This document shows positions 36,128 through 45,048 of a DNA stretch of 47,374 bases, one piece after another (positions within the stretch are counted from its first letter, which is position 1; each line of letters starts with the position of its first letter). The stretch lies in assembly GCA_002437435.1 (NCBI GenBank), contig DJPV01000035.1:1-47374 (forward strand). Direction: 5' to 3'. Position numbers and translations under genes: made by a program. The notes beneath the pieces are model-generated. The model ran no database searches, was not told the origin of the DNA, and saw only the letters and a program-made list of their open reading frames with translations. This stretch comes from Lachnospiraceae bacterium UBA6403 (GTDB lineage: Bacteria; Bacillota; Clostridia; Lachnospirales; Lachnospiraceae).

Positions 36128-37636
36128 TTAGTAATAACAGATCACAGGCATACCTGCATAAATATTTTCATAGATAACAGCTGCTTTCTGATATGGCAGA
36201 TTCACACAGCCATGTGAACCGCTTGAATAATAAATATCACCACCGAATTTATTACGCCACGTTGCATCATGAAGACCGATACCACGGTTAAACGGCATCC
36301 AGAAATTTACCTTTGTCTCATAATCTTCTCCCCTTAATACGGACGGCGATTCCTTATATGTAATCGAATATAAACCATCCGGAGTACCATGTCCATCTTC
36401 CACACATCCCGTTACGCAAGGTGAATCTTCTACCAATTTACCATCTATGATCAAATATACATGCTGATTTGACAGATCAACCTCTACATAAGAATATCCA
36501 ATATCTCCATATTTGTTATATACTGCTCCTGTCTGGGAAAATTCCGGTGTCCGCTCCTGCGATTTACCGCTTGCAAGCGTCTCCCACAAGCCTTTCGTCT
36601 CTGCTTCCACATCGATCGCCCATCCATAACGATTGCCAGTTTCTTCTACATATCTTCCTGTATAAGTCTGAAAAGTTCTTGTCGTTCCAACAGTGTTATA
36701 CGTCTCTGCGAGTTCTTCTACATAAGTCCGAACTGCTTTCTTCTTGAATTTCCATTTACCTTTATCATAATAGAGCCAGCTGCCAAATGTTGATGCATCA
36801 AGTGTCCATGAAATACGATCGATACTGTAGTCGATCTGAACTGCAAGATATGTCTCCAAAGATTTTTTACAGTCTGCAATCTCCTCACTATCTGCTGTGA
36901 TCCCCGCACTTTCATAACAATCTTCTTTATCTAAGTCAACAGATGCCTCCACATGTTCAAGTGCCGTCACAACTACCTCCTGAACCTTATCCGCATCCAG
37001 ATAATTTCCTTCAGTCTCCGGTACGATGACTGCCTCACTCTTTTCAACTGCTACATAGGCATCTTTTGGTTTTTCCATATCTTTTTCCTGCATACAGTCC
37101 TGATCTTTCAGAAACTGATACAATTTTTCCTTATCATATGTTATTTCATAACTGGTTTTATAATCTTTCCGCTTATTATTCAGATATAAAAACCACAGAA
37201 AACCATTTTGCTTCTTCTTAATGCTTTTCTCATTGGATACAGCCTGTATCGTCATATCGATATCTGCCGGTTGAATTACAAATGATATATGCTCTCTGCC
37301 ATTTACGGTTAAAGTATACTCATTCATACAGGTATTGATCGTATTCTTTACAGATTTCACTGTATGATATGATACATTCTGTCCGTCAATATATGTGTTC
37401 TTGTTAAAATGAAAACTGAACCAGATCGACAATACAAGATAACACAGTAAAATAACTCCACCCACAGAAATTGATATAATAGCAGCGATCTTTTTCCTCT
37501 TTTTTCGTTTGTCGATCTGTTCGTAGACGCTCTTGTCAACAAAAACATCCGCCGGTATGGCAGCAGCTGTTGCTGCAACCTCTGTCTGTTCTGTTTCGTT
37601 CTTTGTCTGTTCTACTTCTTTGTTTTCTTCACTCAT
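36128..37636 (-). CDS. L,D-transpeptidase (YkuD) with N-terminal anchor and peptidoglycan-binding domain
   Basis: L,D-transpeptidases make 3-3 cross-links between peptidoglycan stems, using tetrapeptide donors. The 502-residue protein has a charged cytoplasmic start, one transmembrane segment (about residues 48-72), a long extracellular region that looks like the PG_binding_4 module (about 90-365, with an acidic stretch), and a C-terminal YkuD domain starting at about residue 375 (SNQHVYLIIDGKLVEDS). The catalytic motif is SSGSHGCVNLP with Cys, and a second His is in IGLHDATW. It follows the phosphoesterase gene by 12 bases and shares an operon with a D,D-carboxypeptidase. Confidence 0.93.
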   Translation of the reverse strand: MSEENKEVEQTKNETEQTEVAATAAAIPADVFVDKSVYEQIDKRKKRKKIAAIISISVGGVILLCYLVLSIWFSFHFNKNTYIDGQNVSYHTVKSVKNTINTCMNEYTLTVNGREHISFVIQPADIDMTIQAVSNEKSIKKKQNGFLWFLYLNNKRKDYKTSYEITYDKEKLYQFLKDQDCMQEKDMEKPKDAYVAVEKSEAVIVPETEGNYLDADKVQEVVVTALEHVEASVDLDKEDCYESAGITADSEEIADCKKSLETYLAVQIDYSIDRISWTLDASTFGSWLYYDKGKWKFKKKAVRTYVEELAETYNTVGTTRTFQTYTGRYVEETGNRYGWAIDVEAETKGLWETLASGKSQERTPEFSQTGAVYNKYGDIGYSYVEVDLSNQHVYLIIDGKLVEDSPCVTGCVEDGHGTPDGLYSITYKESPSVLRGEDYETKVNFWMPFNRGIGLHDATWRNKFGGDIYYSSGSHGCVNLPYQKAAVIYENIYAGMPVICYY

Positions 37637-37648
37637 AATCTTCCCCTG

Positions 37649-38512
37649 TCATTCTCCTTCCAGATGAATCACGCATATCTCCGGTTTATTATTCACCCGA
37701 AACTTTAAGGTATGACCACCAAGTCCACCTGTTAAGATCATTTTTTTATTTCGACATTCATACATACCCCGGTAATATTTTGGAAACAAACGTACCATCG
37801 GCGATATCACTCCCCCAAGAACCGGAAGTATGATCATGCCCCCATGTACATGACCGGATAACACCAGATCTGCCCCCCAGTCCGCATATATTGGAAAATA
37901 ATCCGGGTTATGCGCAAGTAATATCGTATATGCATCCTGATGTCTTGTCGGAAGAAGCTTCACCAGATAGTCCTTCTTCATCTTCTGAAGCCGGAACCTT
38001 CTGTAATAAGCTGCATCCATATCAAGACCTACTACACGGATATTCTCAGATGTCAGGATCATTTCCTCGTTTATGAGCCAATGAACATGATTCTTTGTCT
38101 GTTCATACAGAATTTTCCATATATCTCCATACTGCTCCGTATACAAGCCGGTTCGCATCTCATGATTTCCTTTTGAAATATATACAGGAAATTCATGTCC
38201 AAGCTGTTGTAGAAGATCGATCGCAATACCGGGACTGACATCTTTCTTTCCGACTATAACATCCCCTGCAATCAAAACTGCATCAGGACTGATCTTTTTT
38301 ATTTCTTTTATAAGATCCTTATTTTTTTTTTCAAATTCTGCATTATGAAGATCGGCGATCATCACAAATGTACCAGACTTTTTTATTCTTTTATCCGTGA
38401 TCGTATAATGAGATACCGAAAGCAAGTGATTCTCCCGTCTGCTTTCGATCAGGATTGCACACAGACAGATAAGTGCAAATATACAGATGATACTGATAAC
38501 ATCGAATAACAT
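37649..38512 (-). CDS. Membrane-anchored calcineurin-like metallophosphoesterase
   Basis: The 287-residue protein has an N-terminal transmembrane helix (VISIICIFALICLCAILI) and a calcineurin-like fold with DLHNAEF, AGDVIVGK, SKGNHEMR, LLAHNPD and LSGHVHGGMI, so all metal-binding motifs are present. It ends with VNNKPEICVIHLE. It resembles the YkuE-type exported phosphoesterases linked to the cell envelope. Its position between D,D-carboxypeptidase and L,D-transpeptidase genes, with gaps of about 12 bases, suggests a cell-wall or membrane-lipid substrate. The exact substrate is unknown. Confidence 0.9.
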   Translation of the reverse strand: MLFDVISIICIFALICLCAILIESRRENHLLSVSHYTITDKRIKKSGTFVMIADLHNAEFEKKNKDLIKEIKKISPDAVLIAGDVIVGKKDVSPGIAIDLLQQLGHEFPVYISKGNHEMRTGLYTEQYGDIWKILYEQTKNHVHWLINEEMILTSENIRVVGLDMDAAYYRRFRLQKMKKDYLVKLLPTRHQDAYTILLAHNPDYFPIYADWGADLVLSGHVHGGMIILPVLGGVISPMVRLFPKYYRGMYECRNKKMILTGGLGGHTLKFRVNNKPEICVIHLEGE

Positions 38513-38523
38513 TTCCTTTTCCT

Positions 38524-39795
38524 CTAGGAACGAAAGGCAAGATATAATACTTTTTTGAAGCTGTAGCCAAACGTTATTTTCTTTATATTTTCCGCCGCAA
38601 CGATCTCAACTGAGCCAAGAACTCTCCCATTGATCGAATATTCCATCTTTCCAACAACGTCTCCTTGGGTAATCGGTGCAGCAAGCTGCTCTTCCAAAAC
38701 CAGTGTCTTCTTAACATCATCTGCTTTTTCTCCGCGAAGGAGAACTGATGAAAAATCTGCAGCACTGTCAATCGTCAGCTCGTCACTGATACCATTTTCT
38801 ATAGAAATACTGCGTGTGTCAAGTACATTTTCATCTTTGTACAGATTACAGTTTGCATACCCATAGTCCAATAGTTTGCAAGCTTCTTTATTCCTGATAT
38901 CTTTTGTTTCTGCTCCCATAATAACCGCAATCAAAGTAATGCCATTTCTGTTTGCCGTCGCCGACATACAGTATTTTGCAGTCGCTGTATATCCGGTCTT
39001 AAGCCCGGTTGCTCCGGTGTACATATTCAGGAATTTATTTGTATTTGCAAGGTCAAATCTTGACTCTCCTCTTGCTGTTTTATGTATGATAGAATCCATC
39101 CAGATACCGGAATAATTCAAGATCTCAGGATGCTCATCAATTAACTGTCTGGACATAATTGCAATGTCTCTTGCTGATGTCTCATGTCCATCTGCATCCA
39201 GTCCACAGGCATTAACAAAATGTGTGTGCTCCATCCCAAGCTCTTTTGCACGATCGTTCATTCTCTGAACAAAAGCTTCTTCACTTCCTGCCGTGAATTC
39301 TGCCATAGCAACTGCTGCATCATTCCCCGAAGCAATGATGATACATTTTATCATATTTTCAACCGTCTGCTGTTCGCCAGTTTCGAAGAAACACTGCGAT
39401 CCACCCATAGAAGCTGCATGTTCACTTACGGTTACAATATCTGACATCTGATAATCGCCCACATCCATTGCTTCAAAGATCAATAATAAAGTCATTACCT
39501 TTGTAACCGATGCTGGTTTCTTTACTTCGTCAGCATTTTTCTCAAATAATACCGTCCCTGTTGTTGCTTCCATAAGGATGCAGGACGGTGATTCCAGCTG
39601 AAGTCCGGACTGATCTGCTGTTTCTCCCGCTACTGCTTCATTTGTTACATCCTCATCTGTAACTGTTTCCCCCTGTGCTGCTTTTTCTGTCTCAGTCTCA
39701 GCAACACTGTATATTACAATCCTGCCGGTAAGTCCGACTGCAAGTGCTATTCCAAGAACCGTACTGACAAACGCTCTTCCTATCCTCTTTCTCAT
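38524..39795 (-). CDS. D-alanyl-D-alanine carboxypeptidase (S11 family, PBP5/DacF-like)
   Basis: The enzyme removes the terminal D-Ala from pentapeptide stems. The ATG at 39795 gives MRKRIGRAFVSTVLGIALAVG, a good signal peptide; a TTG at 39810 and an ATG at 39816 are alternatives, the first with GAGGG at 6-base spacing. After an acidic linker (residues 35-70) the catalytic domain shows SXXK in KPASVTKVMTL, SXN in SGNDAAVAM and KTG in GLKTGYTATAKY. A C-terminal beta domain and a basic amphipathic end (FKKVLYLAFRS) suggest membrane association. It heads the operon with the phosphoesterase and L,D-transpeptidase. Confidence 0.94.
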   Translation of the reverse strand: MRKRIGRAFVSTVLGIALAVGLTGRIVIYSVAETETEKAAQGETVTDEDVTNEAVAGETADQSGLQLESPSCILMEATTGTVLFEKNADEVKKPASVTKVMTLLLIFEAMDVGDYQMSDIVTVSEHAASMGGSQCFFETGEQQTVENMIKCIIIASGNDAAVAMAEFTAGSEEAFVQRMNDRAKELGMEHTHFVNACGLDADGHETSARDIAIMSRQLIDEHPEILNYSGIWMDSIIHKTARGESRFDLANTNKFLNMYTGATGLKTGYTATAKYCMSATANRNGITLIAVIMGAETKDIRNKEACKLLDYGYANCNLYKDENVLDTRSISIENGISDELTIDSAADFSSVLLRGEKADDVKKTLVLEEQLAAPITQGDVVGKMEYSINGRVLGSVEIVAAENIKKITFGYSFKKVLYLAFRS

Positions 39796-39911
39796 TTTTA
39801 ATCGTCTCAATAACATCCCTCAAATCTGTTCATTTATACAATTTATGCATAGAAAAATGAATAAAGAATGTTTGTGACGATATTTTTCTTTCATAATTAA
39901 ATATATTCTGC

Positions 39912-39917
39912 TATAAT
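39912..39917 (+). promoter_or_regulatory. Probable -10 box of the DAHP synthase gene
   Basis: TATAAT preceded by TG-like TCTGC; no good -35 at 17 bases (TTTCAT). The transcript would begin near 39924, giving a leader of about 90 bases. Confidence 0.5.
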
Positions 39918-39950
39918 GTTACAGAATTATGCGCAATATGCGGTAATTTC

Positions 39951-39979
39951 GATAAATAACGACATATTCGTCATTTATC
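39951..39979 (+). promoter_or_regulatory. Leader stem-loop upstream of DAHP synthase
   Basis: GATAAAT pairs with ATTTATC and, after one mismatch, ACGA with TCGT, around a 5-base loop. It lies 30 bases before the start codon and has no U-tract, so it is an operator or an mRNA structure and not a terminator. Confidence 0.5.
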
Positions 39980-40011
39980 AACTGGACAAATTATAATAGG
40001 AGGAAAAATCA

Positions 40012-41040
40012 ATGAGTATGAAATTGGTTAAACGAGTACCAACCGGTGATGAGATCAAAGAATTATATCCTCTCTCACAGGAACTCAAAGACATTAAAGC
40101 AAAACGAGATGAAGAGATCAGAAAAATTTTTACCGGAGAAGACAAGCGATTTATATTTATAATTGGTCCATGTTCCGCTGATAACGAAGATGCTGTATGC
40201 GACTACCAGAACAGACTGGCAAAAGTTGCTGAACAGGTCAAAGATAAAATTCTTGTAATTCCACGTATATATACGAACAAACCAAGAACAACGGGTGATG
40301 GATACAAAGGAATGCTGCATCAGCCAGACCCAAATAAAGCTTCTGATATGTTAGAAGGTTTATACGCAATCCGTAAAATGCACATCCGTGCAATCAAAGA
40401 AACCGGCCTCACGGCAGCAGATGAAATGCTCTATTCTGAAAACTGGCAGTATGTTGATGATATCTTATCTTATGTAGCGATCGGTGCTCGTTCCGTTGAA
40501 GATCAGCAGCACAGATTGACTGCAAGTGGAATGGATGTCCCAGTCGGTATGAAGAATCCAACCAGTGGTGATTATAATGTAATGATGAATTCCTGTCTTG
40601 CGGGACAGCATCCACATACATTCTTATATTCAGGATGGGAAGCACATACAGACGGCAATCCACTGACACACTGCATCTTAAGAGGTGCATTAAACAAACA
40701 CGGACGCTCTATCTCAAACTATCATTACGAAGATCTCCGTCTCTTATATGATTCATATCAGAAGTTTAATCTGGTAAATCATGCTTGTATCGTAGATGCC
40801 AATCATAATAATTCAGGTAAAAAGTTTGATGAACAGCCTCGAATCGTAAAAGAGGTCATCCACAGCCGTAACTATGATCCTGATATCAAGAATCTTGTAA
40901 AAGGTGTTATGGTAGAAAGCTACATCGAAGATGGTAACCAGCCTGTCGGCGGCGGATGCTATGGTAAATCCATTACTGACCCATGCCTTGGATGGGACAA
41001 AACCGAACGTCTCTTAAAGGAAGTCGCCGATCTGTTATAA
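40012..41040 (+). CDS. aroF: 3-deoxy-7-phosphoheptulonate synthase (class I, AroF/G/H type)
   Basis: The enzyme joins phosphoenolpyruvate and erythrose 4-phosphate to open the shikimate pathway. The 342-residue protein carries IIGPCSADNEDAVCDYQNRL, PRIYTNKPRTTGDGYKG (substrate-binding KPRT), IGARSVEDQQHR, GMKNPTSGDYNVMMNS, CIVDANHNNSGKK (metal site) and MVESYIEDGNQP near the end. This is the feedback-regulated short class I type; which aromatic amino acid controls it cannot be read here. AGGAGG lies 8 bases upstream. It is a single-gene unit with a leader hairpin and a terminator. Confidence 0.96.
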   Translation: MSMKLVKRVPTGDEIKELYPLSQELKDIKAKRDEEIRKIFTGEDKRFIFIIGPCSADNEDAVCDYQNRLAKVAEQVKDKILVIPRIYTNKPRTTGDGYKGMLHQPDPNKASDMLEGLYAIRKMHIRAIKETGLTAADEMLYSENWQYVDDILSYVAIGARSVEDQQHRLTASGMDVPVGMKNPTSGDYNVMMNSCLAGQHPHTFLYSGWEAHTDGNPLTHCILRGALNKHGRSISNYHYEDLRLLYDSYQKFNLVNHACIVDANHNNSGKKFDEQPRIVKEVIHSRNYDPDIKNLVKGVMVESYIEDGNQPVGGGCYGKSITDPCLGWDKTERLLKEVADLL

Positions 41041-41092
41041 GATCTGATACCAAAGTGTAAAACAGCTCCCAAATTTATATATAAGACAAAGA

Positions 41093-41127
41093 AACCTGCC
41101 AGATAATAACTGACAGGTTCCTTTTTT
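41093..41127 (+). terminator. Terminator between convergent genes
   Basis: AACCTGCCAG, 7-base loop, CTGACAGGTT (one mismatch), then CTTTTTT on the plus strand. The minus side has TTTCTTTG after the stem, so it may also serve the SCP2 gene. Confidence 0.85.
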
Positions 41128-41453
41128 CACTCTTTAATGATGCGTGACAGGAAATTTCTTCCAAGCGACACATCTCCGGCTATATTTAATTTTCCGGTCG
41201 CATATGCATAGATCGGATCCATAATTCCATTAATTACTTTCTCCAAACTGGATATTGTAACAATAAATTGAACATTTCGTTGTTTATATTCCCCCGAAAC
41301 GACCTCTGTTTTACCATCTTTCAAATGAATGTAAAAATGTCCATTATCACATCCAATAACATCAAACTGAAAATATGTGTCATCCTGTAATCCATCTATG
41401 TTCTTATGTAAGGATATTTCATTAAAATAATCAAGGCATTCCCTATATGTCAT
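41127..41453 (-). CDS. SCP2 sterol-binding domain protein
   Basis: The 108-residue protein is a single SCP2-like domain. The key end segment reads DPIYAYATGKLNIAGDVSLGRNFLSRI, matching the family's D-xxxAxxxGKLKIxGD pattern. SCP2 domains form a lipid- or hydrophobic ligand-binding pocket. In bacteria the role is usually unknown. The gene lies 15 bases downstream of the DivIVA-family gene and is probably cotranscribed with it. No clear AGGAGG site precedes the start. Confidence 0.82.
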   Translation of the reverse strand: MTYRECLDYFNEISLHKNIDGLQDDTYFQFDVIGCDNGHFYIHLKDGKTEVVSGEYKQRNVQFIVTISSLEKVINGIMDPIYAYATGKLNIAGDVSLGRNFLSRIIKE

Positions 41454-41468
41454 ATGAGTAAACCTGCT

Positions 41469-42125
41469 TTATAAGAATTCGAAATCGTCATCCTCATCAC
41501 CGTCACCGATCAGAACTTGATTACGCTTAACGCCTTCTTCGATTTCTCCTACGATTACTTCATCATCGTCATCTTCTGTTACAGCACTCTTACCAGCAAA
41601 TGCCTGTGGCTTGCTTTCCTCTTTTGGTTTCATCTTTAACTTCTGAGGTTCTGCTGTTGTCTGTGACTTCATCTTCAATTTTGTGATAGGATCAGCTTCT
41701 AAGGCATCCTCATTAATGGATGATGCCGCACCTGCTGTTACTGTCGCAGCACCGCCATTTGCCTTAATCTCTTCCATCTCTGCTTTTAACTTTGCAAGTT
41801 CTGCCTTTGCATTTGAAATGACTTCATTTGCACGTTTCTTTGCATCGTTGATGATTCTGTTTGCTTCATTATTTGCTGCGTTCTGTTCCTTCTTGGAACC
41901 AGGAGCAGCCTGCTCTAATTGCTTCTCTAACTCATAGATCTTTACACTGTTCTCTCTGAGGGAGTTCTGAGACAGCTTATTTTCTGCTATGGCTGCATCA
42001 TATTTTGCCTGTAACGAAGCGAATTCATCTGATACTTCTCTCATAAATGAATTTACTTCATCTTTATTATAACCAAAAAGTCCTTTTTTAAAGGTCTTTT
42101 CTTCAATGCTTTCCTTTGTTAACAT
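41469..42125 (-). CDS. DivIVA domain protein
   Basis: The 218-residue protein begins with a DivIVA membrane-binding domain: LTKESIEEKTFKKGLFGYNKDEVNSFMREVSDEF. A coiled coil follows to about residue 125, then an Ala/Gly-rich hinge, and a tail rich in Lys, Asp and Glu with the repeated KLKMK segment (KLKMKSQTT and KLKMKPKEE). DivIVA proteins bind negatively curved membrane at septa and poles and recruit division or cell-wall proteins. A TTGAAA-17-TATAAT promoter lies 50 bases upstream. It could be a GpsB- or SepF-like accessory DivIVA paralogue, but the order of domains fits DivIVA best. Confidence 0.9.
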   Translation of the reverse strand: MLTKESIEEKTFKKGLFGYNKDEVNSFMREVSDEFASLQAKYDAAIAENKLSQNSLRENSVKIYELEKQLEQAAPGSKKEQNAANNEANRIINDAKKRANEVISNAKAELAKLKAEMEEIKANGGAATVTAGAASSINEDALEADPITKLKMKSQTTAEPQKLKMKPKEESKPQAFAGKSAVTEDDDDEVIVGEIEEGVKRNQVLIGDGDEDDDFEFL

Positions 42126-42171
42126 TATAGCACTTCTCCTTTTCGTGTTTTTTTAACATAACCTAAATTCA

Positions 42172-42200
42172 ATTATATTAATTTTTTGTATGATTTTCAA
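42172..42200 (-). promoter_or_regulatory. Sigma-A promoter of the DivIVA-family gene
   Basis: TTGAAA (42195-42200), 17-base spacer, TATAAT (42172-42177) on the minus strand. Confidence 0.75.
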
Positions 42201-42277
42201 GGAATAATCGTATGTTTTTGAAAAAATTTACAAATTTTCATGCAAAATATTCAATTCTCAGCCATACCATGTATTTT

Positions 42278-42724
42278 TTACATTTCATGGCTGTCAAGCA
42301 GAATCGTAAATGGTCCGTCATTAGATAGATCAACTCTCATATCTGCACCAAAAATACCACTTTCTGTAACAGCGATCTTCCCGCTGCAGGCAGATAAGAT
42401 ATATTCATACAACTTATTTGCTTTATCCGGATTACCTGCCTTTGTAAAGGAAGGACGATTTCCCTTCTTGCAATCTGCACATAAAGTAAACTGTGATACG
42501 ATCAGAAGTTCACCATTTACATCTGTAAGGGAAAGATTCGTCTTCCCGTTTTCATCCGCAAAGATACGAAGTCCCAACAGCTTTCGGATCAGTTTGTCTG
42601 CAATTTCTTCTGTATCTTCTTCGAATATTCCCACAAATACAAGCAGTCCTTTTCCAATCTTTCCTACCTGTTTATCATCTACAGATACACTTGCATGATT
42701 CACTCTCTGGATCAGAAATCTCAT
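42278..42724 (-). CDS. dtd: D-aminoacyl-tRNA deacylase
   Basis: Dtd removes D-amino acids and Gly mischarged on tRNA. The 148-residue protein begins [21 protein letters not shown] and has the catalytic motif [17 protein letters not shown] and, near the end, [12 protein letters not shown] (the GP cis-Pro region, here NDGPFT). All the key parts are present. It follows ilvN by 15 bases in the ilvB-ilvN-dtd order; why it sits in this operon is not clear. Confidence 0.95.
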   Translation of the reverse strand: MRFLIQRVNHASVSVDDKQVGKIGKGLLVFVGIFEEDTEEIADKLIRKLLGLRIFADENGKTNLSLTDVNGELLIVSQFTLCADCKKGNRPSFTKAGNPDKANKLYEYILSACSGKIAVTESGIFGADMRVDLSNDGPFTILLDSHEM

Positions 42725-42739
42725 AATTTTTTATCCCCT

Positions 42740-43246
42740 TTAACGTTCTGACATACTGATTGCTTCTACCGCAACGCTTCCTCCACGAACAACTTCGATC
42801 CGGTTTGGAAAACTCTGCTTGAATAATTTGATTGCATCGTTGTTCTGATTTTCTGTCTGTAAGCATTCTACCAGAATATTCTTTCTGTCATAATCTGTGA
42901 TCTTGAAGTTAAATGCATTTGCAATGCGGAACACCTCATCCTTATCATCGGTATTGCATTCTTTCACCTTAATAAATAAGATTTCTTTATTGTGGATCGG
43001 AATATCCGTATAGTCAACAACCTTGATTACTTCTACACTGCGGTTCAACTGCTTCTTCACCTGCTCAAAAGTACGGCCATCACTGGTAAAACTGATCGTC
43101 ATTCTGGATACAGTAGTATCTTCTGTCTCTCCTACAGTCAGGCTGTTCAGGTTATAGGATTTACCGGAAAACAGACCGGAGATTCTTGCAAGTACACCTA
43201 TTTCGTTTTCAACATATAAACATATCCATCTTTTTTTTCCATTCAT
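42740..43246 (-). CDS. ilvN: Acetolactate synthase small subunit (second of two)
   Basis: The 168-residue protein begins with an ACT domain: KKRWICLYVENEIGVLARISGLFSGKSYNLNSLTVGETED. The C-terminal half differs from the other small subunit at 31.4 kb and ends FPNRIEVVRGGSVAVEAISMSER. It is encoded 13 bases downstream of ilvB behind GGAGGA, so it is the natural partner of that catalytic subunit. The two small subunits share little outside the ACT core. Confidence 0.9.
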   Translation of the reverse strand: MNGKKRWICLYVENEIGVLARISGLFSGKSYNLNSLTVGETEDTTVSRMTISFTSDGRTFEQVKKQLNRSVEVIKVVDYTDIPIHNKEILFIKVKECNTDDKDEVFRIANAFNFKITDYDRKNILVECLQTENQNNDAIKLFKQSFPNRIEVVRGGSVAVEAISMSER

Positions 43247-43259
43247 CTGTCCATCCTCC

Positions 43260-44984
43260 TTAACAATCCATGATCATATCATTTAATGACTTTCCGCCCG
43301 GTACCATAGGGAATACATTTGCTGTCGGATCAATATAGAACTCGATCACTGTAGGTCCTTTTGTATTTGCCTTTGCCTGCTCAAATGCTGCCTTGATCTC
43401 TTCTTCCTTTGTCACACGGATTCCGAGTGCTTCATAGCTTTCAGCCAGCTTTACAAAATCCGGTGTATACTTCGGACAGCATTTGTCCGGATTCTGGCAG
43501 TCGTGATTACAGCTTTTTCTGTATCTCAGGCAGGTGCTGCTGTAACGCTTATTAAAGAACAGCTCCTGCCACTGACGTACATTTCCAAGATATCCATTAT
43601 TTAATATACAGATCGTGATCGGAAGCTCCTGTGCAACTGCCGTTGCCATCTCCTGAATATTCATCTGGATACCACCATCACCGGAGATACAGATAACATT
43701 CTTATCCGGGTTACCAATCTTTGCACCGATGGCTGCAGGAAGTCCATATCCCATCGTACCAAGACCGCCGGAGGTTAAGAGCTGATTCTCTCCGCCAAGT
43801 GCGATATACTGTGTCGTCCATAACTGATTCTGTCCTACATCTGTCGTAATGATAAGATCATCATACATCTCATTGATCGTCTTAATGATCTTCTCAGGTG
43901 TAACCCCTTTATAGGAATTCATGTTGATCGGATACTGTTTCTTTACTTCCATAATCTCATCTACCCAATCGGATATGTCTAATTTCTTCGCATATTTTAA
44001 CATCTTTGTGATCGCAAGCTTTGCATCTGCTACAATCGGGATATCTACCTCTATATTTCTGGAAATCGATGCTGCGTCAATATCAATATGTATGATCTTC
44101 GCATTCTTCGCAAATGTGTCGATCGTTCCTGTGATTCGGTCATTGAATCTGGTTCCGATCGAGAATAAAACATCACATTCCATGATTGCTTTATTGGATG
44201 CAAGATTTCCATGCATACCAATATTACCAACATATAATGGATGATCAGTCGGGATCGCACCCTTACCCATGATCGTAGTAACAACAGGAACTCCTGTTAA
44301 TTCACATAATTCCTGCATTTCTTTTCTTGCATGTGCGATATTGACACCGCCCCCGATCAGAAATACCGGTTTTTTTGCACGATCTAATTCTGCCAGTGCT
44401 TTCTTAAGCTGACCGGAATGTACGCCCTCCGATGGCTTATATCCTCTGATATTTACTTCATCCGGATATTCATCCGAACCCATTGCAAGCTGGATATCCT
44501 TTGGTATATCAACGAGTACAGGTCCCGGTTTACCGGTTCTTGCGATATAAAATGCATTTTTAATGATCCTTGCCAGATCTTCTCTCTTTCTGACTGTTAC
44601 TGCATATTTGCAGATGCTTCTTGTGATACCTACGATATCAACCTCCTGAAAGGCATCATTACCGATAAGATTCATCGGCACCTGTCCGGTAAAGCATACA
44701 AGCGGGACGCTGTCATAATTTGCAGTTGCAATTCCCGTAACGAGGTTCGTTGCGCCAGGTCCACTGGTAACCAGACATACACCAACCTGTCCGGTCGATC
44801 TTGCATACCCATCCGCTGCATGAACGAGCGCCTGCTCATGTCTTGGAAGGATCATATCGATCCCCTCTGCATCATATAATGCGTCAAATAAGTCGATCGC
44901 TGTTCCACCCGGATAGGCAAACAGTGTATCAACATGTTCTTCCTGCAATGCTTTTACAAACATCTGTGCTCCATTAATCTCCAT
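43260..44984 (-). CDS. ilvB: Acetolactate synthase large subunit, with a Cys-rich insertion
   Basis: This thiamine diphosphate enzyme condenses pyruvate to acetolactate. The 574-residue protein has AYPGGTAIDLFDALYD, the ThDP Glu in DMILPRHEQALVHAADG, the central FAD-type domain, and the ThDP/Mg motif GDGGIQMNIQEMATAV with NNGYLGNVRQWQELFF. At about residues 483-503, after RYSST, lies a segment with five Cys and one His (CLRYRKSCNHDCQNPDKCC). E. coli-type enzymes lack it. AAAGGAGG precedes the start and a T-box leader controls the gene. Confidence 0.97.
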   Translation of the reverse strand: MEINGAQMFVKALQEEHVDTLFAYPGGTAIDLFDALYDAEGIDMILPRHEQALVHAADGYARSTGQVGVCLVTSGPGATNLVTGIATANYDSVPLVCFTGQVPMNLIGNDAFQEVDIVGITRSICKYAVTVRKREDLARIIKNAFYIARTGKPGPVLVDIPKDIQLAMGSDEYPDEVNIRGYKPSEGVHSGQLKKALAELDRAKKPVFLIGGGVNIAHARKEMQELCELTGVPVVTTIMGKGAIPTDHPLYVGNIGMHGNLASNKAIMECDVLFSIGTRFNDRITGTIDTFAKNAKIIHIDIDAASISRNIEVDIPIVADAKLAITKMLKYAKKLDISDWVDEIMEVKKQYPINMNSYKGVTPEKIIKTINEMYDDLIITTDVGQNQLWTTQYIALGGENQLLTSGGLGTMGYGLPAAIGAKIGNPDKNVICISGDGGIQMNIQEMATAVAQELPITICILNNGYLGNVRQWQELFFNKRYSSTCLRYRKSCNHDCQNPDKCCPKYTPDFVKLAESYEALGIRVTKEEEIKAAFEQAKANTKGPTVIEFYIDPTANVFPMVPGGKSLNDMIMDC

Positions 44985-45048
44985 AACCTATATCCTCCTT
45001 TAAATTGTCATTCAAATAAATTTCTCAGAAGAGCCTTTTCTTTCCACT

